Below are positions 9,520-21,000 of a stretch of DNA of 64,000 nucleotides, piece by piece; the stretch's first letter is position 1, and every line of letters starts with the position of its first letter. The DNA is taken from NCBI GenBank assembly GCA_965240325.2, contig OZ251231.1, positions 1,302,001 through 1,366,000 of the forward strand, given 5' to 3'. The translations under genes and the position numbers were made by a program. The notes below the pieces were generated by a model. The model ran no database searches. It saw only the letters and a program-made list of their open reading frames with translations, and was not told the DNA's origin. This DNA is from Rebecca billardiae RCC1528 (taxonomy: Eukaryota; Haptophyta).

Positions 9520-11679
9520 TCACATCCCTTGGTACGCCGGCCCGCCGCCGCCCTCGGGCACGACCCAGTCGATGTTCTGCGACGGGCACTTGATGTCGCA
9601 CGTCTTGCAGTGGATGCAGTTCTGCGCGTTGATCTGCAGCCTGCGCCCGGCCGCGCCCTCGCCCTCGACGTACTCGTACACGCCCGCGGGGCAGAAGCGC
9701 TGCTCGGGCCCATCGTACAGCGCGAGGTTGCGGCTCACCGGGATGGAGTCGTCGCGCAGCGTGAGGTGCGGCGGCTCGTTGTGGTCGTGGTTCGTGTTCG
9801 TCAGCGCCACCGACGAGAGCACGTCGAACGTCAGCTTGCCGTCCGGCTTGGGGTAATCAATGGGTGTGCACTCTGCCGCCAGCTTGAGCGAGTCGGCGTC
9901 CTTGCCGCCGTGCTTCCACGTGAAGGGCTCGCGGCCGTTGAGGAGGTAGTGCACGGCGCCCGCGTACGCCATCAGGCCGAACACGCCGAGCGGCGACTCG
10001 AACGACGGCTTCACGTTGCGCACCGCGCGCAGCTCGTCCCACACCCACGACGCCTCCATCTCCGGCTGATAGGCGGCCATGCTGATCAGCGCGTCCTCGG
10101 CCGCGTCCGCCGGCAGCGCCTGCAGCGAGGCGAACGCGCTCTCGGCGGCGACCATCCCCGACTTCATCGCGGTGTGCGTGCCCTTGATCTTGGGCACGTT
10201 GAGGAACCCCGCGGCGCAGCCGATCAGCGCACCCCCAGGGAAGACGAGCTTCGGAATGCTCTGGTAGCCTCCCTCGTTGAGCGCGCGCGCGCCTGCGCGG
10301 CGCGCGCGCGGCGCGGCGCGCGAGTCGAGCGGTCGGCCGGCGCACGGTGAGCACGCGGCGGCGGCTGCGGCGGCGCGCGGGCGCGCGGCTCGCCGCGCGC
10401 GCACCGTACGCCAGCCGCTCGCCGCCCTCGAACACGGGCCGCACGCTCGGGTGCGTCTTCCACTTCTGGAACTCGTGGAAAGGCGAGAGGTACGTGTTGG
10501 TGTAATCGAGGCCGAGCACGTACCCACATACAACGATGGAGTCGCCCGGCTCGTCGAGGTGGTACAGGAAGGAGCCGCCCCACGTGTGCATGTCCACGGG
10601 CCACCCCGTCGTGTGCTCCACGCGGCCGGGCCGGTGCTTCTCCGGCGCGATGCGCCAGACCTCCTGCCGAGCGCGCGGCGCGGGGCGGTCGAGAGCACGC
10701 GAGTGGATCGAGTGGTGAGCGCGCGCGCCGCCCGTCGTCCGACGCGGCAGCGCGCGCGCGCGAGAGGGTGCCCACCTTGAGGCCGAGGCCGTAGATCTGG
10801 TCGCACTTGCCCTCGCGCAGCTGGTACTTGTCCACCGCCTCCTTCGTCAGCGAGCCGTGGCAGCCCTCGGCGAGCAGCGTGGTGCGCGCGCGCAGCTCCA
10901 TGCCGCGTTCAAACGAAGGCTTGGGCGAGCCGTCCTTCGCCACGCCGACGTCGTTGGTCGCGGCGCCGACCACGTTGCCCGCGTCGTCGAAGAGGAGCTC
11001 GACCGCGCCATACCCCGTGTACACCTCCACGCCGAGCGCCTCCGCCTGAGCGCGCGCGCGCCGGCGCGCGCGCGCGCGGGCGGCGTGTGAGCTCGGGCGC
11101 GGCCGGGCCGGGCGCGCGCGCGGCGCCGAGGCGTGCGCGCGCCTGCTCGGCGAGCCACGCGACCACGTTGCCCAGTCGCACGATGTAGTTGCCGTGGTTG
11201 TCCATCGGCGTGCGCGGGAGCACGGGCACCGGGATGCGCATGCTCGACGTGAGGAACGACATGCTGTCCTCGGTGACGGCGGTGCTGACGGGCGCGCCCA
11301 TCTCCTTCCAGTTCGGGAAGAGCTCGTCGAGCGCGCGCGGCTCGAGGACGGCCCCCGAGAGGGTGTGCGCGCCGGGTGTGCCGGCCTTCTCGATCACCGT
11401 CACGCGGTAGTCCACGCCCGCCTCCGCGCACAGCTGCTTGAGCTTGATCGCCGCGCTCAGGCCCGCGGGCCCGCCGCCGACGATCAGCACGTCCGTCTGG
11501 TCGGCCGCGCGCTCCATGTCGATGCCCTCCCACCGCGGGTCGGTCGAGCGGTCGCACTTCTTGTAGTGCGTCGTCAGCTTCGCCTGCGCCGCCGCGCTGG
11601 CGAGCGCGCGCGCGCGCACGCGCCGCGGCAGCCAGGCCGCTCGCCGGACGGACCGGCCGAGGGCCGCGGACATCGTCAT
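9520..11679 (-). CDS. ETFDH: Electron-transfer flavoprotein:ubiquinone oxidoreductase, mitochondrial
   Basis: Minus-strand exons are 11679-11143, 11045-10776, 10663-10403 and 10290-9520, giving 612 residues, close to the usual 600-620. The first 35 residues are Arg/Ala-rich, as expected for mitochondrial targeting. The FAD-binding [10 protein letters not shown] is at about 64-73. The [15 protein letters not shown] and IPKLVFPGG segments are hallmark family sequence. The C-terminal [11 protein letters not shown] (Cys581, 584, 587, 591) binds the 4Fe-4S cluster. The enzyme passes electrons from ETF to ubiquinone at the inner membrane, linking fatty-acid and amino-acid oxidation to respiration. 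Introns 1 and 3 only restore the conserved protein if spliced at GC donors (CAG|GCGCGC and GGT|GCGCGC); intron 2 uses GT. Intron 3's boundary can slide because both edges carry GCGCGC. Confidence 0.95.
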
Positions 11680-12058
11680 CGCGGCGGCGCTCCGTCAAGA
11701 GCATCGGCACGATGGCTGAGTCTGCCCGGATCGTACCGGAAGCACACGGCCCACCAACTACACTGAGGGAGATAGCCGTAACGTTTACGGCTATCTCCCT
11801 TGGGCCCACGCGTCGGTTCGAACTTGTGACCGTCGTTTCCCGGAGGTTCCAGTATTGAGACGACGTAACGGCTGGCGGGCAAATACGAAGCTTCGAATTG
11901 GTTGTCTCCACATAGTATTTTTAACGGTGATGGGGGTACTGTATCAATCTCGCCTGCCTGAGCTGTGTGCGTCTCTTATTCTTAGTAAACTGTACTAGTA
12001 ATCACTCGAGCCTTGAAAAGGCCGCCCCGTCGAGCAGCCAACAGGAACGAAGCCCCGG
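11680..12058. promoter_or_regulatory. Divergent promoter region between ETFDH and the giant receptor
   Basis: The two starts are 379 bp apart and face away from each other, so both core promoters should lie here (inference). The central part has a perfect inverted repeat (11766-11800) and an AT-rich patch around 11900-12000. No other gene is seen. Confidence 0.5.
11766..11800. repeat. Perfect 16-bp inverted repeat, 3-nt spacer
   Basis: The arms AGGGAGATAGCCGTAA (11766-11781) and TTACGGCTATCTCCCT (11785-11800) are exact reverse complements around CGT. The repeat could be a dimeric regulator-binding site for the divergent promoters, an RNA hairpin in a leader, or a tiny mobile-element scar. 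Confidence 0.8.
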
Positions 12059-15000
12059 ATGGCGCTGCTCTCCCTCGGGGTACGGCTCCTGGCGCTCGTC
12101 GCGCCAGCAGTGCACCCGGGGGCACTGCTGGGCGTCGGCAGCCCGGGTACAATCGCGCAAATCGTGTCTGGCACGGAGCACACCTGCGTCCTCTACGGCC
12201 TCGGCTTGGTCAAATGGTGCGCCGCGCGCGCGCGCCCGCCATCCGCGCCGTGAACTGCCCCCCACGCCACGCCTCACCGCCGCGCCCGCCTGCCACGGGC
12301 GACTCCGTCGCGCCGAGCAGCTTCGGGCTGGGCGACCGCGGCCAGCTCGGCTACGATGCCACCGACAACATTGGTGACAACGCCAACGAGCTCGGCATCA
12401 ACCTGCCCTTCCTTACGATGCCTGACGGCACGACGGTGACCAATCTCGGCGCCGGCGGTTCACACTCGTGCGCGGTGCTCTCTGACAGCACCGTCAGATG
12501 GTGCGCGGCGCGCGCGCACAGTGGCACATTGGCGCGTGGCGGCCGCGACACCCGCGCCCCCGCTCACGCCGCGCGCCGCGCTCCGCGGGTGCGTGCGCAG
12601 CTGGGGCCGAAACCACAGAGGCCAGCTGGGCACGGGCGACAAGACGGACGCCGGCGATGGCTTGGGCCGAGCCATGGGGAACACGCTGCCCGCGGTGAAC
12701 TTGGGGGGCTCCGCCACGCCGAGCGACGTCCGCTGCGGCAGCCTGCACACGTGCGTGCTCAGCACCATCTCGGGCACGCCCGGCATCCAGTGCTGGGGCG
12801 AGGCTGCAAACGGGCAGCTGGGCTACGAGGCCACCACCGACTTGACGAGTCCGGGCGGGCACCTCGCCTTCCTCAGCGGGAAGACCGTCAGCGCGTTCGA
12901 CGTGCACCTCGGCCTCCACGGCTGCGTGCTCTTCGACGACGGCAGCGCCACGTGCTGGGGCGAGAACGGCAGCGGGCAGCTCGGGCTTGGCGACAAACAG
13001 GACCGGGGCAAGACCTCAAACTCGATGGGCGACGACCTGCCCGTGATTGTCGGCGCCGGCACGGCCGCGGAGGTGGCGGTGGGGCTGGAGCACTCGTGCA
13101 TACGCCTCGTCGGCGGCGGGGTCAAGTGCTTCGGCGCGGGCGGCAGCGGCAGGCTGGGCTCGGCTGGCACAGGCGACATCGACGACGTGACCAGCTCACC
13201 TGAGATCTCGCTGGGCTCCGGTCTCACAGTGACCGCCCTGGTGGCAGGGGACCAGCACACGTGCGCCATCGCCAGCAGCGGCGTGCTCAAGTGGTGCGCG
13301 CGCCACCGCGTCGGCGTCGGCGTGGAAGCGCGGGGAGCGCGGGCGGGGCCGTTCTTCGCGCGGGCGGGCATCGCGCGCGCGCGCGCGTGCGCACCCAAGC
13401 CACGCCTGCGAGCGCTGGGCGAGTGCTCACGGCGCGCACGATGCCTGCCTCCTGCGCGCGCCCGTCCGCGCCCCTCCCTCCGCCCCGGCGCAGCTGGGGC
13501 GAGGCCGCCTCGGGCCAGCTCGGCTCCGGCGACAACGACGACCGCGGCAACGACGACGACGAGCTCGGCGACGCCCTCAAGCCGATCCAGCTCGGCACGG
13601 GCCGCACGTCCGCGCTGGCGAGCGCCGGGCTGGAGTTCACGTGCACGGCGCTGGACGACGGCTGGATCAAGTGGTGCGCGCGCGCGGCGCGGGCGCGGTT
13701 GCGTGCGCGCGCGCGCGGGGCGGAGCGCGGCTGCGCGGGCGTGGTGGATGGGCTCGCAGCGGAGCGAGGGGTGCCCCCGCCCGCGGCACGCGCGGCGCTG
13801 CTCTGCAGCCGCGGCCGGCGCCGCCTCGCGTCGCGTCGCACGCTCTCTGACTGACACGTTTGCTGTGGGCTGCCGGCTGCCTGGCGGGTGTTCTGCTGCT
13901 GCTGCTGCTACCGCTGCCGCGCGTGTCCGCGCAGCTTCGGCGACACCAACGCCGGCAAGCACGGGTACGGCGACACCGTCACCCGCGGCACAAGTGCCGC
14001 CACCATGGGCGATGCGCTGCCCAAAATTGGGCTGCCACCGCCGCCGCCGCCGAGTCCGCCGCCGTCGCCGCCGCCGAGCCCACCGCCGAGCCCACCGCCG
14101 AGCCCACCGCCGTCACCGCCGCCGTCGCCGCCGCCGAGCCCACCGCCCAGCCCGCCGCCGAGCCCGCCGCCTTCGCCTCCGCCGAGCCCGCCGCCCTCGC
14201 CACCACCGTCGCCGCCGCCATCGCCGCCGCCGCCATCGCCACCGCCGAGCCCGCCGCCATCACCGCCGCCGTCGCCACCGCCGTCGCCGCCACCGCCGTC
14301 GCCTCCTCCGAGCCCGCCGCCGTCGCCGCCGCCGAGTCCACCACCACCGGTGCCGCCCCCGCTGCCGCCGCCTAGCCCACCACCCTCGCCGCCACCCAGC
14401 CCGCCGCCCAGCCCGCCGCCCAGCCCGCCGCCGAGCCCGCCACCATCACCGCCGCCATCACCACCACCATCACCGCCGCCGAGCCCGCCACCCTCGCCTC
14501 CGCCACCGTCGCCCCCACCATCACCGCCGCCAAGCCCGCCGCCAAGCCCGCCGCCGAGCCCGCCGCCGAGCCCACCACCAAGCCCGCCGCCGTCGCCGCC
14601 GCCGTCGCCACCCCCGAGCCCACCGCCATCGCCACCGCCCTCGCCGCCGCCGAGCCCGCCACCCTCGCCGCCGCCGAGCCCACCACCGCCGAGCCCACCG
14701 CCATCGCCACCGCCGTCGCCGCCGCCATCGCCGCCGCCATCGCCTCCGCCGAGCCCACCGCCCTCCCCGCCGCCATCGCCCCCGCCATCGCCTCCGCCGC
14801 CCTCGCCTCCGCCCTCACCACCGCCCTCCCCGCCACCGAGCCCGCCGCCTTCGCCGCCGCCTTCGCCGCCGCCATCGCCGCCACCAAGCCCACCGCCGAG
14901 CCCACCACCAAGCCCGCCGCCATCGCCGCCGCCGTCGCCACCCCCGAGCCCACCGCCATCGCCGCCTCCGAGCCCGCCTCCGCCCTCGCCGCCGCCGAGC

Positions 15001-18000
15001 CCGCCGCCCTCGCCGCCGCCCTCGCCTCCGCCCTCGCCACCGCCCAGCCCTCCGCCCAGCCCACCACCATCGCCACCGCCCAGCCCGCCGCCGCCGAGCC
15101 CGCCGCCGAGCCCGCCGCCATCCCCGCCGCCCTCGCCACCACCGTCGCCTCCGCCGAGCCCACCACCCTCGCCGCCGCCCAGCCCACCGCCCTCACCCCC
15201 GCCACCATCGCCGCCACCATCGCCACCACCGAGCCCACCGCCGAGCCCACCGCCAAGCCCACCGCCGTCGCCGCCACCGAGCCCGCCGCCCAGTCCACCA
15301 CCGTCGCCGCCGCCTTCGCCGCCGCCGAGCCCACCGCCGAGCCCGCCGCCGAGCCCACCACCACCCTCGCCGCCGCCGAGCCCGCCGCCCAGTCCACCAC
15401 CATCGCCGCCGCCGTCGCCCCCACCGAGCCCGCCACCTTCGCCGCCGCCCTCGCCTCCGCCGAGCCCGCCGCCCTCACCGCCGCCGAGCCCACCGCCCTC
15501 ACCACCGCCAAGCCCACCGCCGCCCGGCCCGCCGCCGAGCCCGCCGCCATCCCCGCCGCCCTCGCCGCCACCGTCGCCTCCGCCGAGCCCACCACCCTCG
15601 CCGCCGCCCAGCCCACCGCCCTCACCCCCGCCACCATCGCCGCCACCATCGCCACCACCGAGCCCACCGCCGAGCCCACCGCCAAGCCCACCGCCGTCGC
15701 CACCACCGAGCCCGCCGCCCAGTCCACCACCGTCGCCGCCGCCTTCGCCGCCGCCGAGCCCACCGCCGAGCCCGCCGCCGAGCCCACCACCACCCTCGCC
15801 GCCGCCGAGCCCGCCGCCCAGTCCACCACCATCGCCGCCGCCGTCGCCCCCACCGAGCCCGCCACCTTCGCCGCCGCCCTCGCCTCCGCCGAGCCCGCCG
15901 CCCTCACCGCCGCCGAGCCCACCGCCCTCACCACCGCCAAGCCCACCGCCGCCCAGCCCGCCGCCGAGCCCGCCGCCATCCCCGCCGCCCTCGCCGCCAC
16001 CGTCGCCTCCGCCGAGCCCACCACCCTCGCCGCCGCCCAGCCCACCGCCCTCACCCCCGCCACCATCGCCACCACCGTCGCCACCACCGAGCCCACCGCC
16101 GAGCCCACCGCCAAGCCCACCGCCGTCGCCACCACCGAGCCCGCCGCCCAGCCCACCGCCCTCACCCCCTCCGCCGTCGCCGCCACCATCGCCACCACCG
16201 AGCCCACCGCCGAGCCCGCCACCAAGCCCACCACCCTCGCCGCCGCCCAGCCCGCCGCCCAGCCCACCACCATCGCCGCCGCCTTCGCCGCCGCCGAGCC
16301 CGCCGCCGAGCCCGCCGCCGAGCCCACCGCCGCCGTCGCCGCCGCCGAGCCCGCCACCTTCGCCGCCGCCCTCGCCTCCGCCGAGCCCGCCGCCCTCACC
16401 GCCGCCGAGCCCACCGCCCTCACCACCGCCCAGCCCGCCGCCGCCATCGCCACCACCAAGCCCGCCGCCGAGCCCACCGCCGAGCCCACCGCCGAGCCCG
16501 CCACCGAGCCCACCGCCCTCGCCGCCGCCCAGCCCACCGCCCTCACCCCCGCCACCATCGCCGCCACCATCGCCACCACCGAGCCCACCGCCGAGCCCAC
16601 CGCCAAGCCCACCGCCATCGCCGCCTCCCAGCCCGCCACCCAGTCCACCACCATCGCCGCCGCCTTCTCCGCCGCCGAGCCCACCGCCGAGCCCACCGCC
16701 GAGTCCACCACCGCCCTCGCCGCCGCCCAGCCCGCCGCCCAGCCCGCCACCGAGCCCGCCGCCCTCGCCTCCACCGAGCCCGCCGCCTTCGCCTCCGCCC
16801 TCGCCTCCGCCGAGCCCACCTCCCTCGCCGCCGCCAAGCCCGCCGCCGAGCCCGCCACCAAGCCCACCACCGTCGCCTCCGCCATCACCGCCGCCGAGCC
16901 CGCCGCCGAGCCCACCTCCACCGAGCCCACCGCCGAGCCCGCCACCATCGCCACCACCATCGCCGCCGCCGAGCCCGCCGCCGAGCCCGCCACCATCCCC
17001 ACCACCGTCACCGCCACCAAGCCCACCTCCGCCAAGCCCGCCGCCGAGCCCACCGCCGAGCCCACCGCCGAGCCCGCCGCCATCACCACCACCAAGCCCG
17101 CCGCCGAGCCCACCGCCGAGCCCACCGCCGAGCCCGCCACCGAGCCCACCACCCTCGCCGCCGCCACGCCCGCCGCCATCACCGCCGCCGAGCCCGCCCC
17201 CCTCGCCGCCGCCGAGCCCACCGCCGAGCCCGCCACCGAGCCCGCCGCCCTCGCCACCGCCGAGCCCGCCGCCCTCGCCACCACCGTCGCCGCCGCCGAG
17301 CCCTCCGCCAAGCCCACCTCCGCCAAGCCCACCGCCGAGCCCGCCTCCAAGTCCGCCCCCAAGCCCGCCGCCGTCCCCGCCGCCGTCGCCACCACCCAGC
17401 CCGCCTCCGAGCCCGCCACCCTCGCCACCGCCGAGCCCGCCACCGAGCCCGCCACCGTCGCCACCGCCACGCCCGCCGCCTTCACCGCCACCGAGCCCGC
17501 CGCCCTCGCCGCCGCCGAGCCCACCGCCGAGCCCGCCGCCGAGCCCGCCGCCCTCGCCGCCGCCAAGCCCGCCGCCCTCGCCGCCGCCGAGCCCGCCGCC
17601 CTCGCCGCCGCCGAGCCCGCCACCACGACCACCGCCGAGCCCGCCTCCGAGCCCGCCTCCGAGCCCGCCGCCCTCGCCGCCGCCAAGCCCGCCGCCCTCG
17701 CCGCCACCAAGCCCGCCACCCTCGCCACCGCCGAGCCCGCCACCGAGCCCACCACCCTCGCCACCGCCACGCCCGCCGCCTTCACCGCCACCGAGCCCGC
17801 CGCCCTCGCCGCCGCCGAGCCCACCGCCGAGCCCGCCTCCGAGCCCGCCGCCCTCGCCACCGCCAAGCCCGCCGCCCTCGCCACCGCCAAGCCCGCCGCC
17901 CTCGCCGCCGCCGAGCCCGCCACCAAGCCCACCGCCGAGCCCGCCGCCGAGCCCGCCGCCAAGCCCGCCGCCAAGCCCGCCGCCGAGCCCGCCGCCAAGC

Positions 18001-21000
18001 CCGCCGCCATCACCGCCACCGAGCCCGCCACCTTCGCCGCCGCCCAGCCCGCCGCCCAGCCCGCCGCCCTCGCCACCGCCATCACCGCCACCATCACCAC
18101 CGCCAAGCCCTCCACCGTCGCCGCCACCATCCCCTCCGCCCAGCCCGCCGCCCAGCCCACCTCCTTCTCCGCCACCATCGCCGCCACCATCGCCCCCGCC
18201 GAGCCCACCGCCGAGTCCGCCACCGAGCCCTCCGCCCTCGCCTCCGCCAAGCCCACCGCCCTCTCCACCGCCCTCGCCACCACCAAGCCCACCGCCGAGC
18301 CCGCCGCCCTCGCCGCCACCAAGCCCACCGCCCAGTCCGCCGCCCAGCCCGCCGCCAAGCCCTCCACCGTCGCCACCTCCAAGCCCGCCACCGAGCCCGC
18401 CGCCTTCGCCGCCGCCCTCGCCACCACCGAGTCCACCGCCCTCGCCGCCGCCAAGCCCGCCACCGAGCCCGCCGCCAAGCCCGCCGCCATCGCCACCACC
18501 AAGCCCACCGCCCAGCCCGCCGCCCAGCCCGCCGCCCAGCCCTCCGCCCAGCCCGCCACCGAGCCCACCGCCGAGCCCGCCACCGAGCCCGCCGCCGAGC
18601 CCGCCGCCGAGCCCGCCGCCATCACCTCCGCCGAGCCCGCCACCCTCGCCGCCGCCATCACCGCCGCCCAGCCCACCGCCCAGCCCACCGCCCAGCCCGC
18701 CGCCGAGCCCACCGCCGAGCCCGCCGCCGAGCCCGCCGCCGAGCCCACCGCCCAGCCCACCGCCATCACCTCCGCCGAGCCCGCCACCCTCGCCGCCACC
18801 CAGCCCGCCGCCCTCGCCACCGCCGAGCCCCCCGCCCTCGCCGCCGCCATCACCGCCGCCGAGCCCACCGCCGTCGCCGCCTCCGTCGCCGCCGCCAAGC
18901 CCGCCGCCGTCACCGCCGCCATCGCCGCCGCCGAGCCCGCCCCCGAGCCCGCCTCCGAGCCCACCTCCGAGCCCGCCGCCATCACCTCCGCCGAGCCCGC
19001 CACCCTCGCCGCCGCCCAGCCCGCCGCCCAGCCCACCGCCCTCGCCGCCCCCAAGCCCCCCGCCCAGCCCTCCGCCCTCGCCACCACCGAGCCCTCCGCC
19101 CTCGCCGCCGCCCTCACCGCCGCCAAGTCCACCGCCGTCGCCGCCACCGTCGCCGCCACCGAGCCCGCCGCCATCACCACCGCCATCGCCGCCGCCGAGC
19201 CCGCCGCCGAGCCCGCCGCCATCGCCGCCGCCATCGCCGCCGCCGAGCCCGCCGCCGAGCCCGCCGCCCTCCCCGCCACCTTCGCCGCCGCCCTCGCCTC
19301 CGCCAAGCCCGCCACCCTCGCCGCCACCGAGCCCACCACCCTCGCCACCGCCCTCGCCGCCACCGAGTCCACCGCCGTCGCCACCGCCATCGCCGCCGCC
19401 ATCGCCGCCGCCATCGCCGCCGCCATCGCCGCCGCCATCGCCGCCGCCATCGCCGCCACCGAGCCCACCGCCGTCGCCGCCGCCCAGCCCGCCGCCCAGC
19501 CCGCCGCCCAGCCCGCCGCCCAGCCCGCCGCCCAGCCCGCCGCCCAGCCCGCCGCCCAGCCCGCCGCCCAGCCCGCCGCCCAGCCCGCCGCCCAGCCCGC
19601 CGCCCAGCCCGCCGCCGAGCCCGCCGCCCAGCCCGCCGCCCAGCCCGCCACCCAGCCCACCGCCGTCGCCGCCGCCCAGCCCGCCGCCCAGCCCTCCGCC
19701 GAGCCCGCCACCGAGCCCGCCACCGAGCCCGCCGCCAAGCCCACCTCCATCGCCGCCGCCGGGCCCGCCGCCGAGCCCGCCTCCCAGCCCACCACCCTCA
19801 CCGCCTCCGAGCCCACCGCCGTCACCACCGCCGTCACCGCCACCGAGGCCGCCACCGAGCCCACCACCGAGCCCGCCGCCGAGCCCACCGCCGTCACCGC
19901 CGCCGTCACCGCCGCCGTCACCGCCGCCGCACCCGCCGCCCTCCCCACCGCCCTCGCCGCCGCCATCCCCACCGCCGTCGTCCCCGCCTGGAGCACCCAG
20001 CCCACCGCCGCCTCCGCCCCTCAGCCCGCCCAGGCCGCCACCGTCGACGCCGCCACCCAGCCCGCCGCCGAGCCCGCCGCCGCCGCCGCGCACGGAGCCT
20101 TTCCCGCCACCCTCGCCGCCGAGCCCGCCGCCCTCGCCACCGCCGTCGCCGCCACCGAGCCCACCACCGAGCCCACCACCGTACTCGCCGCCAAGCCCGC
20201 CGCCGAGCCCGCCGCCGAGCCCGCCGCCGAGCCCGCCGCCGAGCCCGCCACCGAGCCCGCCGCCGTTGCCGCCGCCGCCGCCGCGCACCGAGCCGTTCCC
20301 GCCGCCGTCGCCGCCGAACCCGCCGCCATCGCCGCCGCCTTCGCCGCCGCCGAGCCCGCCGCCATCACCGCCACCATCGCCACCGCCGAGCCCGCCGCCG
20401 CTGCCGCCGCCGAGCCCGCCGCCGAGCCCGCCGCCGAGCCCGCCACCGAGCCCACCTCCGCTGCCACCGCCGCCGCCGCGCACCGAGCCGTTCCCGCCAC
20501 CGTCGCCGCCCTCGCCGCCGCCGTCGCCACCACCCTCGCCGCCGCCGAGCGCGCCGCCGCCGCGTCCGCCGCCATCGCCGCCGCCATCGCCGCCGCCGAC
20601 GCCGCCGCCGCCGAGCCCACCGCCGAGCCCACCTCCGCTGCCACCGCCGCCGCCGCGCACCGAGCCGTTCCCGCCACCGTCGCCGCCCAAGCCGCCGCCC
20701 TCGCCGCCGCCCTCGCCGCCGCCGAGCCCGCCGCCATCACCCCCGCCACTTGAGCCGCCGCACCCGCCACCGTCGCCGCCGCCGAGCCCGCCACCCTTGC
20801 CACCGCCACCGTCGCCCCCAACCCCACCGCCGTCACCGCCGCCGCCGCCGCGCACCGAGCCCTTCCCACCGCCCTCGCCGCCGAGCCCGCCGCCCGCGCC
20901 GCCGCCCTCGCCGCCGCCCAGCCCGCCGCCGCCGCCGCCGCCAATGCCGCCGCCCTCGCCCCGTGCGCCGCCGCCGGTACCGCCCTCACCTCCACCGTCG

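Noticed and set aside
11805-11835. GGTTCGAAC resembling a tRNA T-loop
   Set aside because: The five bases on each side do not pair on either strand, and no D-arm or acceptor stem fits.
14372-20005. Minus-strand Ala/Gly/Val-rich frame of 1,877 codons
   Set aside because: Another shadow of the proline array in a third register.
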